DNA of 64,000 bases, from NCBI GenBank assembly GCA_964398185.1, contig CAYNML010000012.1, forward strand, positions 1-64,000, given 5' to 3'. Below are positions 23,471 through 31,357 of the stretch, in pieces (position 1 is the first letter of the stretch; each line of letters starts with the position of its first letter). The notes under the pieces were generated by a model. It saw nothing but the letters and a program-made list of their open reading frames with translations, was not told where the DNA came from and did no database searches. This stretch comes from Fen-1058 sp964398185 (GTDB lineage: Bacteria; Chloroflexota; Anaerolineae; Fen-1058). The position numbers and the translations under genes were made by a program.

Positions 23471-23765
23471 TCAGTTTTTCCCGAAGCTTTGATGGAAAAT
23501 GGACCCTTATGGCCGAAGCCAAATCGCTTTCACGCTGGAATTCAGCTTCAATCTCTTCCCGATGATCGAAATAATAGGCCAGAGCCGCATGAACGTCTGA
23601 GAGAGTGATGGTGGGATAAAGAGCAACGATTTCATCAGGGGACAGACCGCGTTTCTCGTGCCAGACAACAATGTCGCTGACCCGTATCCGATGCCCGGCA
23701 ATGCGTGGCTTACCACCCAGCACGCCGGGGGTCATTTCAATATGCTGTGTTAAAACATTCTCCAT
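23463..23765 (-). CDS. DUF433-family antitoxin
   Basis: Protein of 100 residues: HIEMTPGVLGGKPRIAGHRI, VSDIVVWHEKRGLSPDEIVA and LYPTITLSDVHAALAYYFDH are the standard DUF433 path. This is a winged-helix type antitoxin that precedes its PIN-like toxin. It stands alone from the island at 1-4.6 kb, between HtrA and the ABC exporter. Confidence 0.87.
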   Translation of the reverse strand: MENVLTQHIEMTPGVLGGKPRIAGHRIRVSDIVVWHEKRGLSPDEIVALYPTITLSDVHAALAYYFDHREEIEAEFQRESDLASAIRVHFPSKLREKLSG

Positions 23766-24087
23766 CTTCGCCTCCCATTATCCAGTTTCTGTCCGAAAAC
23801 CCAGCAGGAGCGGCTCCTAGCGCAGCCTCTCCATGGGACACGCCGCGATTTCACCGGGCATGGGAGCCCGGTCCGCTACTTTTCGGACAAGAACTATCTA
23901 CACACGCGCTACGGAACGTCGCTCATACTCGCGTGATCGACGCTTTCTTTCGAACAGCACAGGCGTCGACATGTTCATTGTCTGGACGATAGTCGCCCCA
24001 CATCAATATTATACAGCACACGCGATTGATCACGTGTTTAAGGTGTGGTTGCGCCCCGTCTGAGAGACCCGATTTCTAATCCGCGGT
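23766..24087. other. Intergenic region with an inverted-repeat element
   Basis: 322 bases with no credible gene. The left part holds the 100-bp inverted-repeat element at 23790-23889. The right part is AT-richer than its surroundings (TATTATACAGCACACGCGATTG and so on) and probably carries the antitoxin promoter on the minus strand, though no box pair is convincing. Confidence 0.45.
23790..23889. repeat. 100-bp element with TGTCCGAAAA ends
   Basis: TGTCCGAAAA (23790-23799) and TTTTCGGACA (23880-23889) are perfect 10-base inverted repeats. Inside are two smaller stems, GGAGCGGCTCC and CGGGCATGGGAGCCCG. No second copy is seen in this window, so mobile origin is unproven. Confidence 0.5.
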
Positions 24088-25911
24088 CTAGTTCACCGCT
24101 GCACCCGTCAACGCGAACAGATTATATTCCCTGCTCAAATCGTGGCGGAACTGGCGCGTGTAGAGATCGTAGTAGTGCCCGCGCTTCCGCAGTAACTCGG
24201 CGTGCGTGCCCATCTCGGCGATGCGGCCCTCTTCGATCACCAGGATCCGATCGGCCCGCTTAATCGTGCTGAGGCGGTGCGCGATGACGAACGTGGTGCG
24301 ATCTTTCATCAGCACCTCCACGCCGCGCTGGATCAACGCTTCGGTCAGCGTATCGACGGAACTGGTCGCTTCGTCGAGAATGAACAACTCCGGTTTCGCC
24401 AGCACCGCGCGCGCCAGGCTGATCAACTGCTTCTGCCCGGTCGAAAGCAGGTTGCCCCCCTCGCCCACCAGATCATCGTATTTCTTCTCCAGCGTCATGA
24501 TGAAATCGTGCGCGCCCGCCAGCTTCGCCGCTGCTTCGATCTCTTCGTCCGTCGCATCGAGTTTGCCATAGCGGATGTTCTCGCGAATGGTGCCGCTGAA
24601 CAGGTGCGGCGTTTGCAGCACCATGCCGATGCGCGACTGGATGGCGTGCAGCGTCAGCTTGCGGTAATCCCTGCCCCCGATCGTGATCTGCCCGCTCACC
24701 GGCTCGTAAAAGCGGCACAGCAGGTTCACGATGGTCGACTTGCCACCGCCCGTAGCGCCGACCAGCGCAATCATCTCGCCCTGCTTCACCTTCAGGCAGA
24801 AGTCTTTCAGTACCAACTTGCCGTCGCCGTAGCCGAAATCGACGTGATCGAATTCGATGTCGCCGCGAATCGAGCCGGGATCGATCGCGCCGTCCCGATC
24901 GACCACCTCCGGCACTGCATCGATCAGCGAGAAGACGCGCTCGGCAGACGCCACCGAATGCTGCATCTCGGCATAGACGCGCGCCAGGTCTTGAATCGGC
25001 CACAGCATAAATGTCACGAAGGAGATGAACGCCGCCAACCCGCCAATGGTCAGCCCGCCGATCTCCACCTGCGCCCCGCCATAGAAGATGATGATGCCGA
25101 TCGCTACGGCGCTGATCACCTGCACGGCGGGCAGGAACAGCGCCGACAACCACGCCGCGCGGAAACCGGCTTCGTACATCTCGTCGGTCAGTTCGCCGAA
25201 CTCGCGCAGGTTTTCTTCCTCGCGGCCCAGCGCTTTGACCACGCGCACGCCCGTGATGTTCTCGTTGTACGCCCCCGTGATCTTGCTGTTGATCTTGCGC
25301 ACCTTGCGGTATTCCACGATGATCTTCTGCTTGAAGTACGCGGCCACGAACAGCAGCACCGGAATGATCAACAGCACCAGCAGCGCCAGCTGCCAGTTGA
25401 TGGCCAGCATGAAGAGGAAGGCGGTGATGATGCTGACCGCGCCCCACGTCACGTCGAGCATGCCCCACGTCACCAGCTCGGCGATGCGCACCGTATCGCT
25501 GGTCACGCGCGACATGATCCAGCCAACGGGCGTCTTGCTGTAATAGGTCAGCGACAAGTCTTGCAGATGCTCAAACGTCTTTTTGCGCAGATCATAGCTC
25601 ACCCGCTCGCCCAGCACGCCCGCCAGGTAAATGAACGTAAACACCCCGGCGGCTTGCAGCACGATCATCAGCGCATAGACCACGCCGATGTGCGCCAGCG
25701 CCGCCGTGTCACCCGGCGTGATGCCCGCGTCGATGATCTGTTTGCGCAGGAGCGTGAACACCGCATCGGACGCGGCCACCAGCGTGACCGTCACCAGAAA
25801 GCCGACCACCCACTTCCAGTGCGGTCGCGTCTGCGCCAGAATCCGCATGATGGTCTGGCCGTTGAACTGCGTGCTAAATTCTTCTTCTTCGAATTCGATC
25901 TCGTCTGCCAT
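24088..25911 (-). CDS. ABC exporter half-transporter, subunit with consensus catalytic Glu
   Basis: Protein of 607 residues: an acidic N-terminus (EIEFEEEEFSTQ), six-helix domain (about 35-330) and ATPase with Walker A GATGGGKST, a degenerate signature LSTGQKQL and Walker B FILDEATSSVD. With the upstream gene it forms a heterodimeric exporter of the BmrCD/TM287-288 type, in which one ATP site is non-consensus. Substrate is unknown (drugs, lipids or peptides). The gap to its partner is 58 bases and is filled by an inverted repeat. Confidence 0.88.
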   Translation of the reverse strand: MADEIEFEEEEFSTQFNGQTIMRILAQTRPHWKWVVGFLVTVTLVAASDAVFTLLRKQIIDAGITPGDTAALAHIGVVYALMIVLQAAGVFTFIYLAGVLGERVSYDLRKKTFEHLQDLSLTYYSKTPVGWIMSRVTSDTVRIAELVTWGMLDVTWGAVSIITAFLFMLAINWQLALLVLLIIPVLLFVAAYFKQKIIVEYRKVRKINSKITGAYNENITGVRVVKALGREEENLREFGELTDEMYEAGFRAAWLSALFLPAVQVISAVAIGIIIFYGGAQVEIGGLTIGGLAAFISFVTFMLWPIQDLARVYAEMQHSVASAERVFSLIDAVPEVVDRDGAIDPGSIRGDIEFDHVDFGYGDGKLVLKDFCLKVKQGEMIALVGATGGGKSTIVNLLCRFYEPVSGQITIGGRDYRKLTLHAIQSRIGMVLQTPHLFSGTIRENIRYGKLDATDEEIEAAAKLAGAHDFIMTLEKKYDDLVGEGGNLLSTGQKQLISLARAVLAKPELFILDEATSSVDTLTEALIQRGVEVLMKDRTTFVIAHRLSTIKRADRILVIEEGRIAEMGTHAELLRKRGHYYDLYTRQFRHDLSREYNLFALTGAAVN

Positions 25912-25934
25912 GATCTTTTCTCTCTACGAGTGAG

Positions 25935-25979
25935 CACGAATCGACACGAATCAGTGGTGTTGATTCGTGTCAATTCGTG
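25935..25979. repeat. CACGAATC hairpin repeat, copy 1
   Basis: CACGAATCGACACGAATCA (25935-25953) and TGATTCGTGTCAATTCGTG (25961-25979) are 19-base inverted arms with one mismatch around a 7-base loop. The right arm encodes the last residues and TGA stop of the upstream ABC gene. A similar hairpin lies at 62477-62535. Confidence 0.8.
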
Positions 25980-27814
25980 GACGACAAACCGACTGCTGAT
26001 TCTGCCACGCTGCCGACTTCCTTCTCCAGCTCGCTCTCGATCTTCGTCTGGATGTCGTAGATCTGCCGGTAGATGCCCGGCTGCTGCAGCAGGTCTTCAT
26101 GCTTGCCGCGCTGTACGATACGCCCGTGTTCGAGCACCAGGATCAGATCGGCGTTCATGACGCTTTGAACGCGATGGGCAATAATGAACGTAGTGCGGTT
26201 CTGCATCAGGCGATCCAGCGCCTCGCGGATTTCCTGCTCGGTCTCCAGATCGACCGACGAGGTGGAATCGTCCAGGATCAGAATGCGCGGATTCTTCAAC
26301 AGCGTGCGCGCGATGGCCACGCGCTGCTTCTGCCCGCCCGAGAGCGTCACGCCCTTCTCACCAACCAGCGTGTTGTAGCCGTCGGGGAACGTCATGATCA
26401 CGTCGTGAATGGCCGCGGCCCGCGCCGCCGCTTCGATCTCGCTCTGCGGCACGCTGCGCCCCACCCCGTACGTGATGTTTTCGCGGATCGTGCGCGAGAA
26501 CAGGAACGGCTCCTGCTCCACAACGCCGATGTGCTGGCGCAGGAACTTGCGCGGATAAGCGCGCAGCTCCACGCCGTCGAGCAGCAGCACGCCGCCGGTA
26601 TAGTCATAGAAGCGCGGCAGCAGATTCACCAGCGACGACTTACCGGAACCGGTGGGGCCGAGCAGCGCCACCACCTGCCCCGGTTCGCAGCGGAACGAAA
26701 TCTCGTGCAGCACGGCGACCGACGTATCATATTCGAATGAAACATTCTTAAACTCGATCGCGCCGCGCACCGCACCCTGCGGCCGGTAGGCCCCCTCGGT
26801 CAGTGGCTCGCGCTCTTCCTTGATCACTTCCATCACGCGCCCGTACGACACCAGCCCCGACGACATCTGTACGATCAGGCGGCCCAGATTGCGCATCGGC
26901 CAGATCAGCCAGATCAACAGGCCGGCGTAAGCCACGTATGCGCCCAGCGTCAATGCGCCGTCGATGGTCATCAGCGCCGCGACGAGGAAACCGGCCAGCA
27001 TCTGGAAGCCGCACAGGATGTCAGTGAGGGGCCAATAGAATGCGTGGAAGGTGAGCAATTTCCTGCCGCGCAAAAACAGTTCCCAACTGGCCTTCTCAAA
27101 TTTCTCGCGCTCGTAATCCTGCCGCGCAAAGGCCTTGACCACGCGGACCCCGGTGAGGTTCTCCTGCAGGGCCGTCGAGAGTCCAGCCTCCTGCTCCTGG
27201 TGTGCTTCGTATATCCGATTGATGTGCTTGAAAAACCACAGCGAGACGACCAGCACAATCGGGATGACGAGCACCGAGAAGACCGCCAGCCCGGCGTCGA
27301 TGCGCCAGATTGCTACGAAGTTGATCGCAAACAGCATGATGATGCGCCCGGCGTTCACAGCCTGATCCGCGAAGAAGCGGCGGATCGCATCGACATCGGA
27401 CGTGGAGCGCTGAATCAATTCGCCGGTCTGTGCTTTATCGTGATAACGGAACGACAGGCGCTGGATGTGATCGTACAGGTAATCGCGCAGGCGCTGCGTG
27501 ATGCCTTCCGACGTTTGCGCCGAGAGCCGCCCGCCCCAGAACGTGAAGAAACCTTGCAGCAGCGCCATGCCCACGAAGGTCAACGCGATGACGAGCAGTA
27601 CCACGGGCGTGAAGATGCCCTGGCCCAGCACGTCGTCGACAAAGTAGGCCAGCAGCATATAAGTCAGCATATTGATCGCGGCGCCGATGCCAATGAAGAG
27701 CAGCGCGCCGGCGTAGATCAAACGATAGCCGCGCATCATGCGCCACAGGCCGCGCAGCCGCTTGTCTGAGACGGTGGATTTGAAATCAAAGGTCGCGGGT
27801 ACGGAAGTCATCAC
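25970..27814 (-). CDS. ABC exporter half-transporter, subunit with Asp in place of catalytic Glu
   Basis: Protein of 614 residues with a six-helix domain (about 30-340) and ATPase: Walker A GPTGSGKSS, signature LSGGQKQR, Walker B ILILDDSTSSVD. The Asp after Walker B replaces the usual Glu, as in the degenerate site of heterodimeric exporters. Together with the LSTGQ signature of its partner this predicts one active and one degenerate ATP site. The final residues (STN and stop) come from the hairpin repeat. Confidence 0.88.
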   Translation of the reverse strand: MMTSVPATFDFKSTVSDKRLRGLWRMMRGYRLIYAGALLFIGIGAAINMLTYMLLAYFVDDVLGQGIFTPVVLLVIALTFVGMALLQGFFTFWGGRLSAQTSEGITQRLRDYLYDHIQRLSFRYHDKAQTGELIQRSTSDVDAIRRFFADQAVNAGRIIMLFAINFVAIWRIDAGLAVFSVLVIPIVLVVSLWFFKHINRIYEAHQEQEAGLSTALQENLTGVRVVKAFARQDYEREKFEKASWELFLRGRKLLTFHAFYWPLTDILCGFQMLAGFLVAALMTIDGALTLGAYVAYAGLLIWLIWPMRNLGRLIVQMSSGLVSYGRVMEVIKEEREPLTEGAYRPQGAVRGAIEFKNVSFEYDTSVAVLHEISFRCEPGQVVALLGPTGSGKSSLVNLLPRFYDYTGGVLLLDGVELRAYPRKFLRQHIGVVEQEPFLFSRTIRENITYGVGRSVPQSEIEAAARAAAIHDVIMTFPDGYNTLVGEKGVTLSGGQKQRVAIARTLLKNPRILILDDSTSSVDLETEQEIREALDRLMQNRTTFIIAHRVQSVMNADLILVLEHGRIVQRGKHEDLLQQPGIYRQIYDIQTKIESELEKEVGSVAESAVGLSSTN

Positions 27815-27862
27815 GGTGTTGCTCCAGATGAATTGGGCGAAACGATTGTACCACCGTCAGGC

Positions 27863-27914
27863 AAAATAAAACCGCCGAGGCGCCCCTGTAATACTCATGA
27901 GGGGGCCTGGCGGT
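27863..27914 (-). terminator. Intrinsic terminator of the DEAD-box helicase gene
   Basis: On the minus strand ACCGCCAGGCCCCCT, a loop and AGGGGCGCCTCGGCGGT (two bulged bases) are followed by TTTTATTTT. It sits 23 bases after the helicase stop and before the ABC genes. Confidence 0.82.
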
Positions 27915-27936
27915 TCAATGGTCGAATCAGTAAATC

Positions 27937-29163
27937 TTAGCGGGCGTGAGCACGGACCGGTGCGGCCTGCGCTTGCGGCTTGCGCCGATTGGCTTCCACA
28001 TACCGGCGAATCGCCTCCGCGTCGGGAATCTTGGCGGCCGGCGTGCGATAGTCGATGCCATCGACCTGGCGCCGTTCGATCTTCTGCTTCAGCACGTATT
28101 CGATGCGATTGACCATGCGCTCGTCGGCCGGCGTCACCAGGGTGTACGCCTCCCCGATCGCCTGAGCGCGGCCCGTGCGGCCCGTGCGGTGCACGTAGTC
28201 CTCAGCCTGCATCGGCATATCATAGTTGATGACGTGCGAAATGCCTTCCACGTCGATGCCGCGCGCGGCGATGTCGGTCGCCACCAGCACACGCGTCTTG
28301 CCGCGCTTGAAGGCGTCCAATGCAGCCACACGCTGGCTTTGCGAACGGTTGCCGTGAATGACGGCCGCTGGAATCCTGGCGCGCTGCAAATCGCGGACAA
28401 TCTTGTCGGCGCGATGCTTGGTGCGCGCAAAGACCAGCACGCTTTCCAGGTTTTCTTCTTCCAGCAAGCGCTTTAGCAATTGTGACTTCATGTGCTCCGG
28501 CACCGGATACAACGCGTGCGTGACGGTGTCGGGCACGACAGCCTTTTCCACTTCCACGCGCACGGCGTCGCGCGTGACTTCGCGCGCCAGCGCCAGAATC
28601 GGTTGCAGCGTCGCCGAGAACAGGAACGTCTGCCGTTCTTTGGGCAGCTGCCGCATGATGCGGCGGATGTCCGGCAGGAAGCCGATGTCCAACATCCGAT
28701 CGGCCTCGTCCAGCACCAGCACTTGCAGCGCCATGAAGTTGACGTTGCGCTTTTCCAGGTGATCGATCAGGCGGCCCGGCGTGGCGATGACGATATCGAC
28801 GCCCTTGCGCAGCGCATCTTCTTGCGGGCCATAGCCGACGCCGCCATAAACCGTGACGATCTTCAGGCCGGTCGTGCGGCTTAACTGCTGCGCCTGCTCG
28901 GACACTTGCAAGGCCAGTTCGCGCGTGGGCACCAGCACCAGCGCGCGCGGCTCACGCGCGCGCGGCGTGTTGATCAGTTTTTGCAGCAGCGGCAGCAGGA
29001 ACGCCGCCGTTTTGCCCGTGCCGGTCTCGGCCGAGCCTAGAATATCGCGACCGTCCAGGGCCGGAGCAATCGTCGCGGCCTGAATGGGCGTGGGTTCCTC
29101 GAAATCCATGGCCTGCACGTTTTTGAGCAGGCGCGCGTCGAGGTTGAAACTATTGAAAGACAT
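27937..29163 (-). CDS. DEAD-box ATP-dependent RNA helicase (RhlE-like)
   Basis: Protein of 408 residues with all helicase motifs: Q motif FEEPTPIQAATI, motif I SAETGTGKTAAF, VLVPTRELA, DEADRML, SAT in FLFSATLQ, VATDIAARGIDVEG and HRTGRTGRAQ. It unwinds RNA in ribosome assembly or decay, with cold-stress roles in relatives. The C-terminal tail is short (about 40 residues) and Arg/Ala-rich. The start at 29163 is taken because FNSFNLDARLLKNVQAM begins the domain; the extension to 29217 has no support. Confidence 0.92.
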   Translation of the reverse strand: MSFNSFNLDARLLKNVQAMDFEEPTPIQAATIAPALDGRDILGSAETGTGKTAAFLLPLLQKLINTPRAREPRALVLVPTRELALQVSEQAQQLSRTTGLKIVTVYGGVGYGPQEDALRKGVDIVIATPGRLIDHLEKRNVNFMALQVLVLDEADRMLDIGFLPDIRRIMRQLPKERQTFLFSATLQPILALAREVTRDAVRVEVEKAVVPDTVTHALYPVPEHMKSQLLKRLLEEENLESVLVFARTKHRADKIVRDLQRARIPAAVIHGNRSQSQRVAALDAFKRGKTRVLVATDIAARGIDVEGISHVINYDMPMQAEDYVHRTGRTGRAQAIGEAYTLVTPADERMVNRIEYVLKQKIERRQVDGIDYRTPAAKIPDAEAIRRYVEANRRKPQAQAAPVRAHAR

Positions 29164-29399
29164 GAATCTCCTAAGAGGCGGCAAAAGTATTGCCGAAGTG
29201 AACAGCCGCGGGGACACATCGGGTCAGCACGCAAGAAGCGCGGGAAATAAAACGCCACTCAGTCACAAGACCGGGTGGCGGGGTTCAACCGGATTTACTT
29301 GCTCTCTAACGCAGCAAATCATACCACACCACGGGGAATCCGTCAAAGGCGTCCGTGATACAATTACTGCGCCACTATCCTGTCCTCTGTGAGGTGATC

Positions 29400-30416
29400 A
29401 TGTCCCGCTTGCGCAACTTCCTCGTTCCGTTCAGCCTGGCCGCCGGCGCGACGGCCTTCCTCACGGCGTGGTGGATCCGTCAGGGCCGCGTGAATCGATC
29501 GGCTTTGGCGAGCAACACGGAAGAGCTGACGTGGCAGGCGCTGCGCCAGTTAAACGTCGCCGCCGAAGCGCGGATGATCGCCCTCAACGGACTGGAACTC
29601 CATACGATCGTGGCAGGACCGCTCGACGGGCCGCTGGTGGTGCTGCTGCACGGCTTTCCCGAATGCTGGTACACGTGGCGCAAGCAGATCAAGCCGCTGG
29701 TCGAGGCGGGCTATCGGGTGGTCGTGCCCGATCAGCGCGGCTACAACCTCAGCGCCAAGCCGCACGGCATTCACCACTATCGCGTGGAGGCGTTGACATC
29801 TGACATCGTGGAGTTGATCCGATCGTTCGGGCGTGAGAGCGCGATCGTGGTGGGGCACGATTGGGGCGGCATGGTCGCGTGGTATCTGGCCATGCATCAT
29901 CCTGACGCCGTGGAAAAATTGATCGTGCTGAATGCCCCACACCCGGCGGCTTACCTGCGCGAGCTGCGCAACAACCCGGCGCAGCAGCGCAAGTCGTGGC
30001 ACATCGGGTTCTTCCAACTGCCGATCGTGCCGGAAGCAGCCCTGGGGGTCGATCCGATCGAAAGCGCGAATCTGTTCTTCCGCAAGAGCGCCATCAATCA
30101 AGAAGCGTTCAGCAGTTTCGACATTCACGTCATGGCGACAGCCATCGCGCAGCCAGACGCGCTGACCAACATGCTCAACTGGTATCGCGCGCTGGTGCGC
30201 GAGCGTGAAGGCCTGTCCGACATGCGCCCCATCGAGCGCCCCACGCTCCTGATCTGGGCGGAAGACGACATCGCGCTGGGGCGGTCGTTGACCTACGGGC
30301 TGGAGCAGTGGATCAGCCATCTCCGCGTGCACTACATTCCGCACTGCGGGCACTGGGTGCAGAACGAAGCACCGGCTGAGGTGAATGAGCAACTATTGGC
30401 AGTTTTGAGGGAATAG
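29400..30416 (+). CDS. Alpha/beta hydrolase, epoxide-hydrolase-like, membrane-anchored
   Basis: Protein of 338 residues with an N-terminal hydrophobic segment (VPFSLAAGATAFLTAWWIR). The fold is clear: HGFPECWYTWRKQI (oxyanion HGxP), nucleophile Asp in VVGHDWGGMVAWY, acid in IWAEDDIALG and His in PHCGHWVQNEAP. An Asp nucleophile in the DWGG context points to epoxide hydrolase or haloalkane dehalogenase activity. The start has GTGAGGTGATC upstream. It stands alone between oppositely oriented operons. Confidence 0.85.
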   Translation: MSRLRNFLVPFSLAAGATAFLTAWWIRQGRVNRSALASNTEELTWQALRQLNVAAEARMIALNGLELHTIVAGPLDGPLVVLLHGFPECWYTWRKQIKPLVEAGYRVVVPDQRGYNLSAKPHGIHHYRVEALTSDIVELIRSFGRESAIVVGHDWGGMVAWYLAMHHPDAVEKLIVLNAPHPAAYLRELRNNPAQQRKSWHIGFFQLPIVPEAALGVDPIESANLFFRKSAINQEAFSSFDIHVMATAIAQPDALTNMLNWYRALVREREGLSDMRPIERPTLLIWAEDDIALGRSLTYGLEQWISHLRVHYIPHCGHWVQNEAPAEVNEQLLAVLRE

Positions 30417-30425
30417 GTCGATGGA

Positions 30426-30800
30426 TCAACCGCCCTTGTGCAGGATGTCGCTCACCGAGATGATGCCCAGCAGTTTCTCCTGGATCACCGGCGCGCAGCG
30501 AATGCCCACATTGGCAAACAACTTCGCCACGAACTCCACGCCCAGATCGGGGTTCACCACCACGCACGGCTTCATCATCACTTCATGAACCTGGACGGCG
30601 GCTGGGTCTTCGCCTTCGGCGATGACGTTGTACACGATGTCTTCATCCGTGATGATGCCGTAAGCGTCGTCCGGGCCGGCACGCTCGACGACGAGCTCGT
30701 GCACTTTATTTTTGCGCATCAGTTCCAGCGCTTCCGCCACCGTCGCCACACTCTGAACCGTAATCACCCGGCTCGTCATGATGTCACGCGCTTTTAACAC
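30426..30800 (-). CDS. CBS-domain pair protein
   Basis: Protein of 124 residues made only of two CBS motifs: RDIMTSRVITVQSVATVAEA with YGIITDEDIVYNV, then HEVMMKPCVVVNPDLGVEFV with LLGIISVSDILHKG. Such stand-alone pairs bind adenine nucleotides and regulate partners. It is last in the carboxylase operon, 18 bases after the carrier protein gene, and could couple that enzyme to energy charge (inference). A second CBS protein lies at 56386. Confidence 0.87.
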   Translation of the reverse strand: MLKARDIMTSRVITVQSVATVAEALELMRKNKVHELVVERAGPDDAYGIITDEDIVYNVIAEGEDPAAVQVHEVMMKPCVVVNPDLGVEFVAKLFANVGIRCAPVIQEKLLGIISVSDILHKGG

Positions 30801-30818
30801 AATCGTTCCTCCGTGGCC

Positions 30819-31316
30819 CTACAAAATTTCGGCCAGCACTTCATGCAGCATCACATCCTGACCGGGTTTCACGCGGATTTGATGCACCACCCCGGACTTG
30901 GGCGCGTGAATCTCGTTCTCCATTTTCATCGCTTCCAGGATAAACAACGGCTGGCCTACCTCCACCCGATCACCTTCGGCGGCGAACACGGTTTTGATCT
31001 GGCCGGGGATGGGAGCCTTGATGCGGCCATCGCGGCTGACGGGCCGCGTCACACGCGCATCCAGATCACGCACCTCCAGGAAGTGCGCGCCCGTATAATC
31101 GCGCAGCCAGTGGAGATCGGGATCGATCACGATCTCGTGCGGACGCTGATCGACGATGATCCATTCCATCTGATCGATCGGCGCATCCAGATCGGGCACG
31201 GTGACTGTCAACGCCTGGCCGTTGACGATCACCGGCAGATCGTGATCGACGCGTTGATTCAGATTGACTTCGATTTCAAAGGTGTGACCGCCCAGGGTCA
31301 CTTCCACTTTGCTCAT
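30819..31316 (-). CDS. Biotin carboxyl carrier protein-like subunit
   Basis: Protein of 165 residues. The C-terminal biotinyl domain (about 95-165) has the biotin-accepting Lys in FILEAMKMENEIHAP. The N-terminal part is a beta-rich region as in acyl-CoA carboxylase or oxaloacetate decarboxylase alpha C-termini (IKAPIPGQIKTVFAAEGDRV precedes the biotin hairpin). It would carry the carboxyl group from the biotin carboxylase to the carboxyltransferase encoded upstream. Confidence 0.88.
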   Translation of the reverse strand: MSKVEVTLGGHTFEIEVNLNQRVDHDLPVIVNGQALTVTVPDLDAPIDQMEWIIVDQRPHEIVIDPDLHWLRDYTGAHFLEVRDLDARVTRPVSRDGRIKAPIPGQIKTVFAAEGDRVEVGQPLFILEAMKMENEIHAPKSGVVHQIRVKPGQDVMLHEVLAEIL

Positions 31317-31317
31317 A

Positions 31318-31357
31318 CACCCTCACCCCAACCCCCTCCCTGGCAGGGAGAGAGACT
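31318..31357. repeat. CCCTCACCCC-type interspersed repeat
   Basis: ACACCCTCACCCCAACCCCC then TCCCTGGCAGGGAGAGAGAC ends at the biotin carboxylase stop. CTCCCTGGCAGGGAG is a palindrome. On the minus strand the stop TAG (31358-31356) starts the repeat. The motif resembles widespread intergenic repeats of the GGGTGAGGG type; copy number elsewhere is not visible here. Confidence 0.55.

Noticed and set aside
24202..26160. Long plus-strand frame of 652 codons antisense to the ABC exporter
   Set aside because: It mirrors a well-supported ABC gene with all motifs on the minus strand. The plus-strand product is rich in His, Arg, Gln and Asp without any domain, as expected for an antisense shadow.
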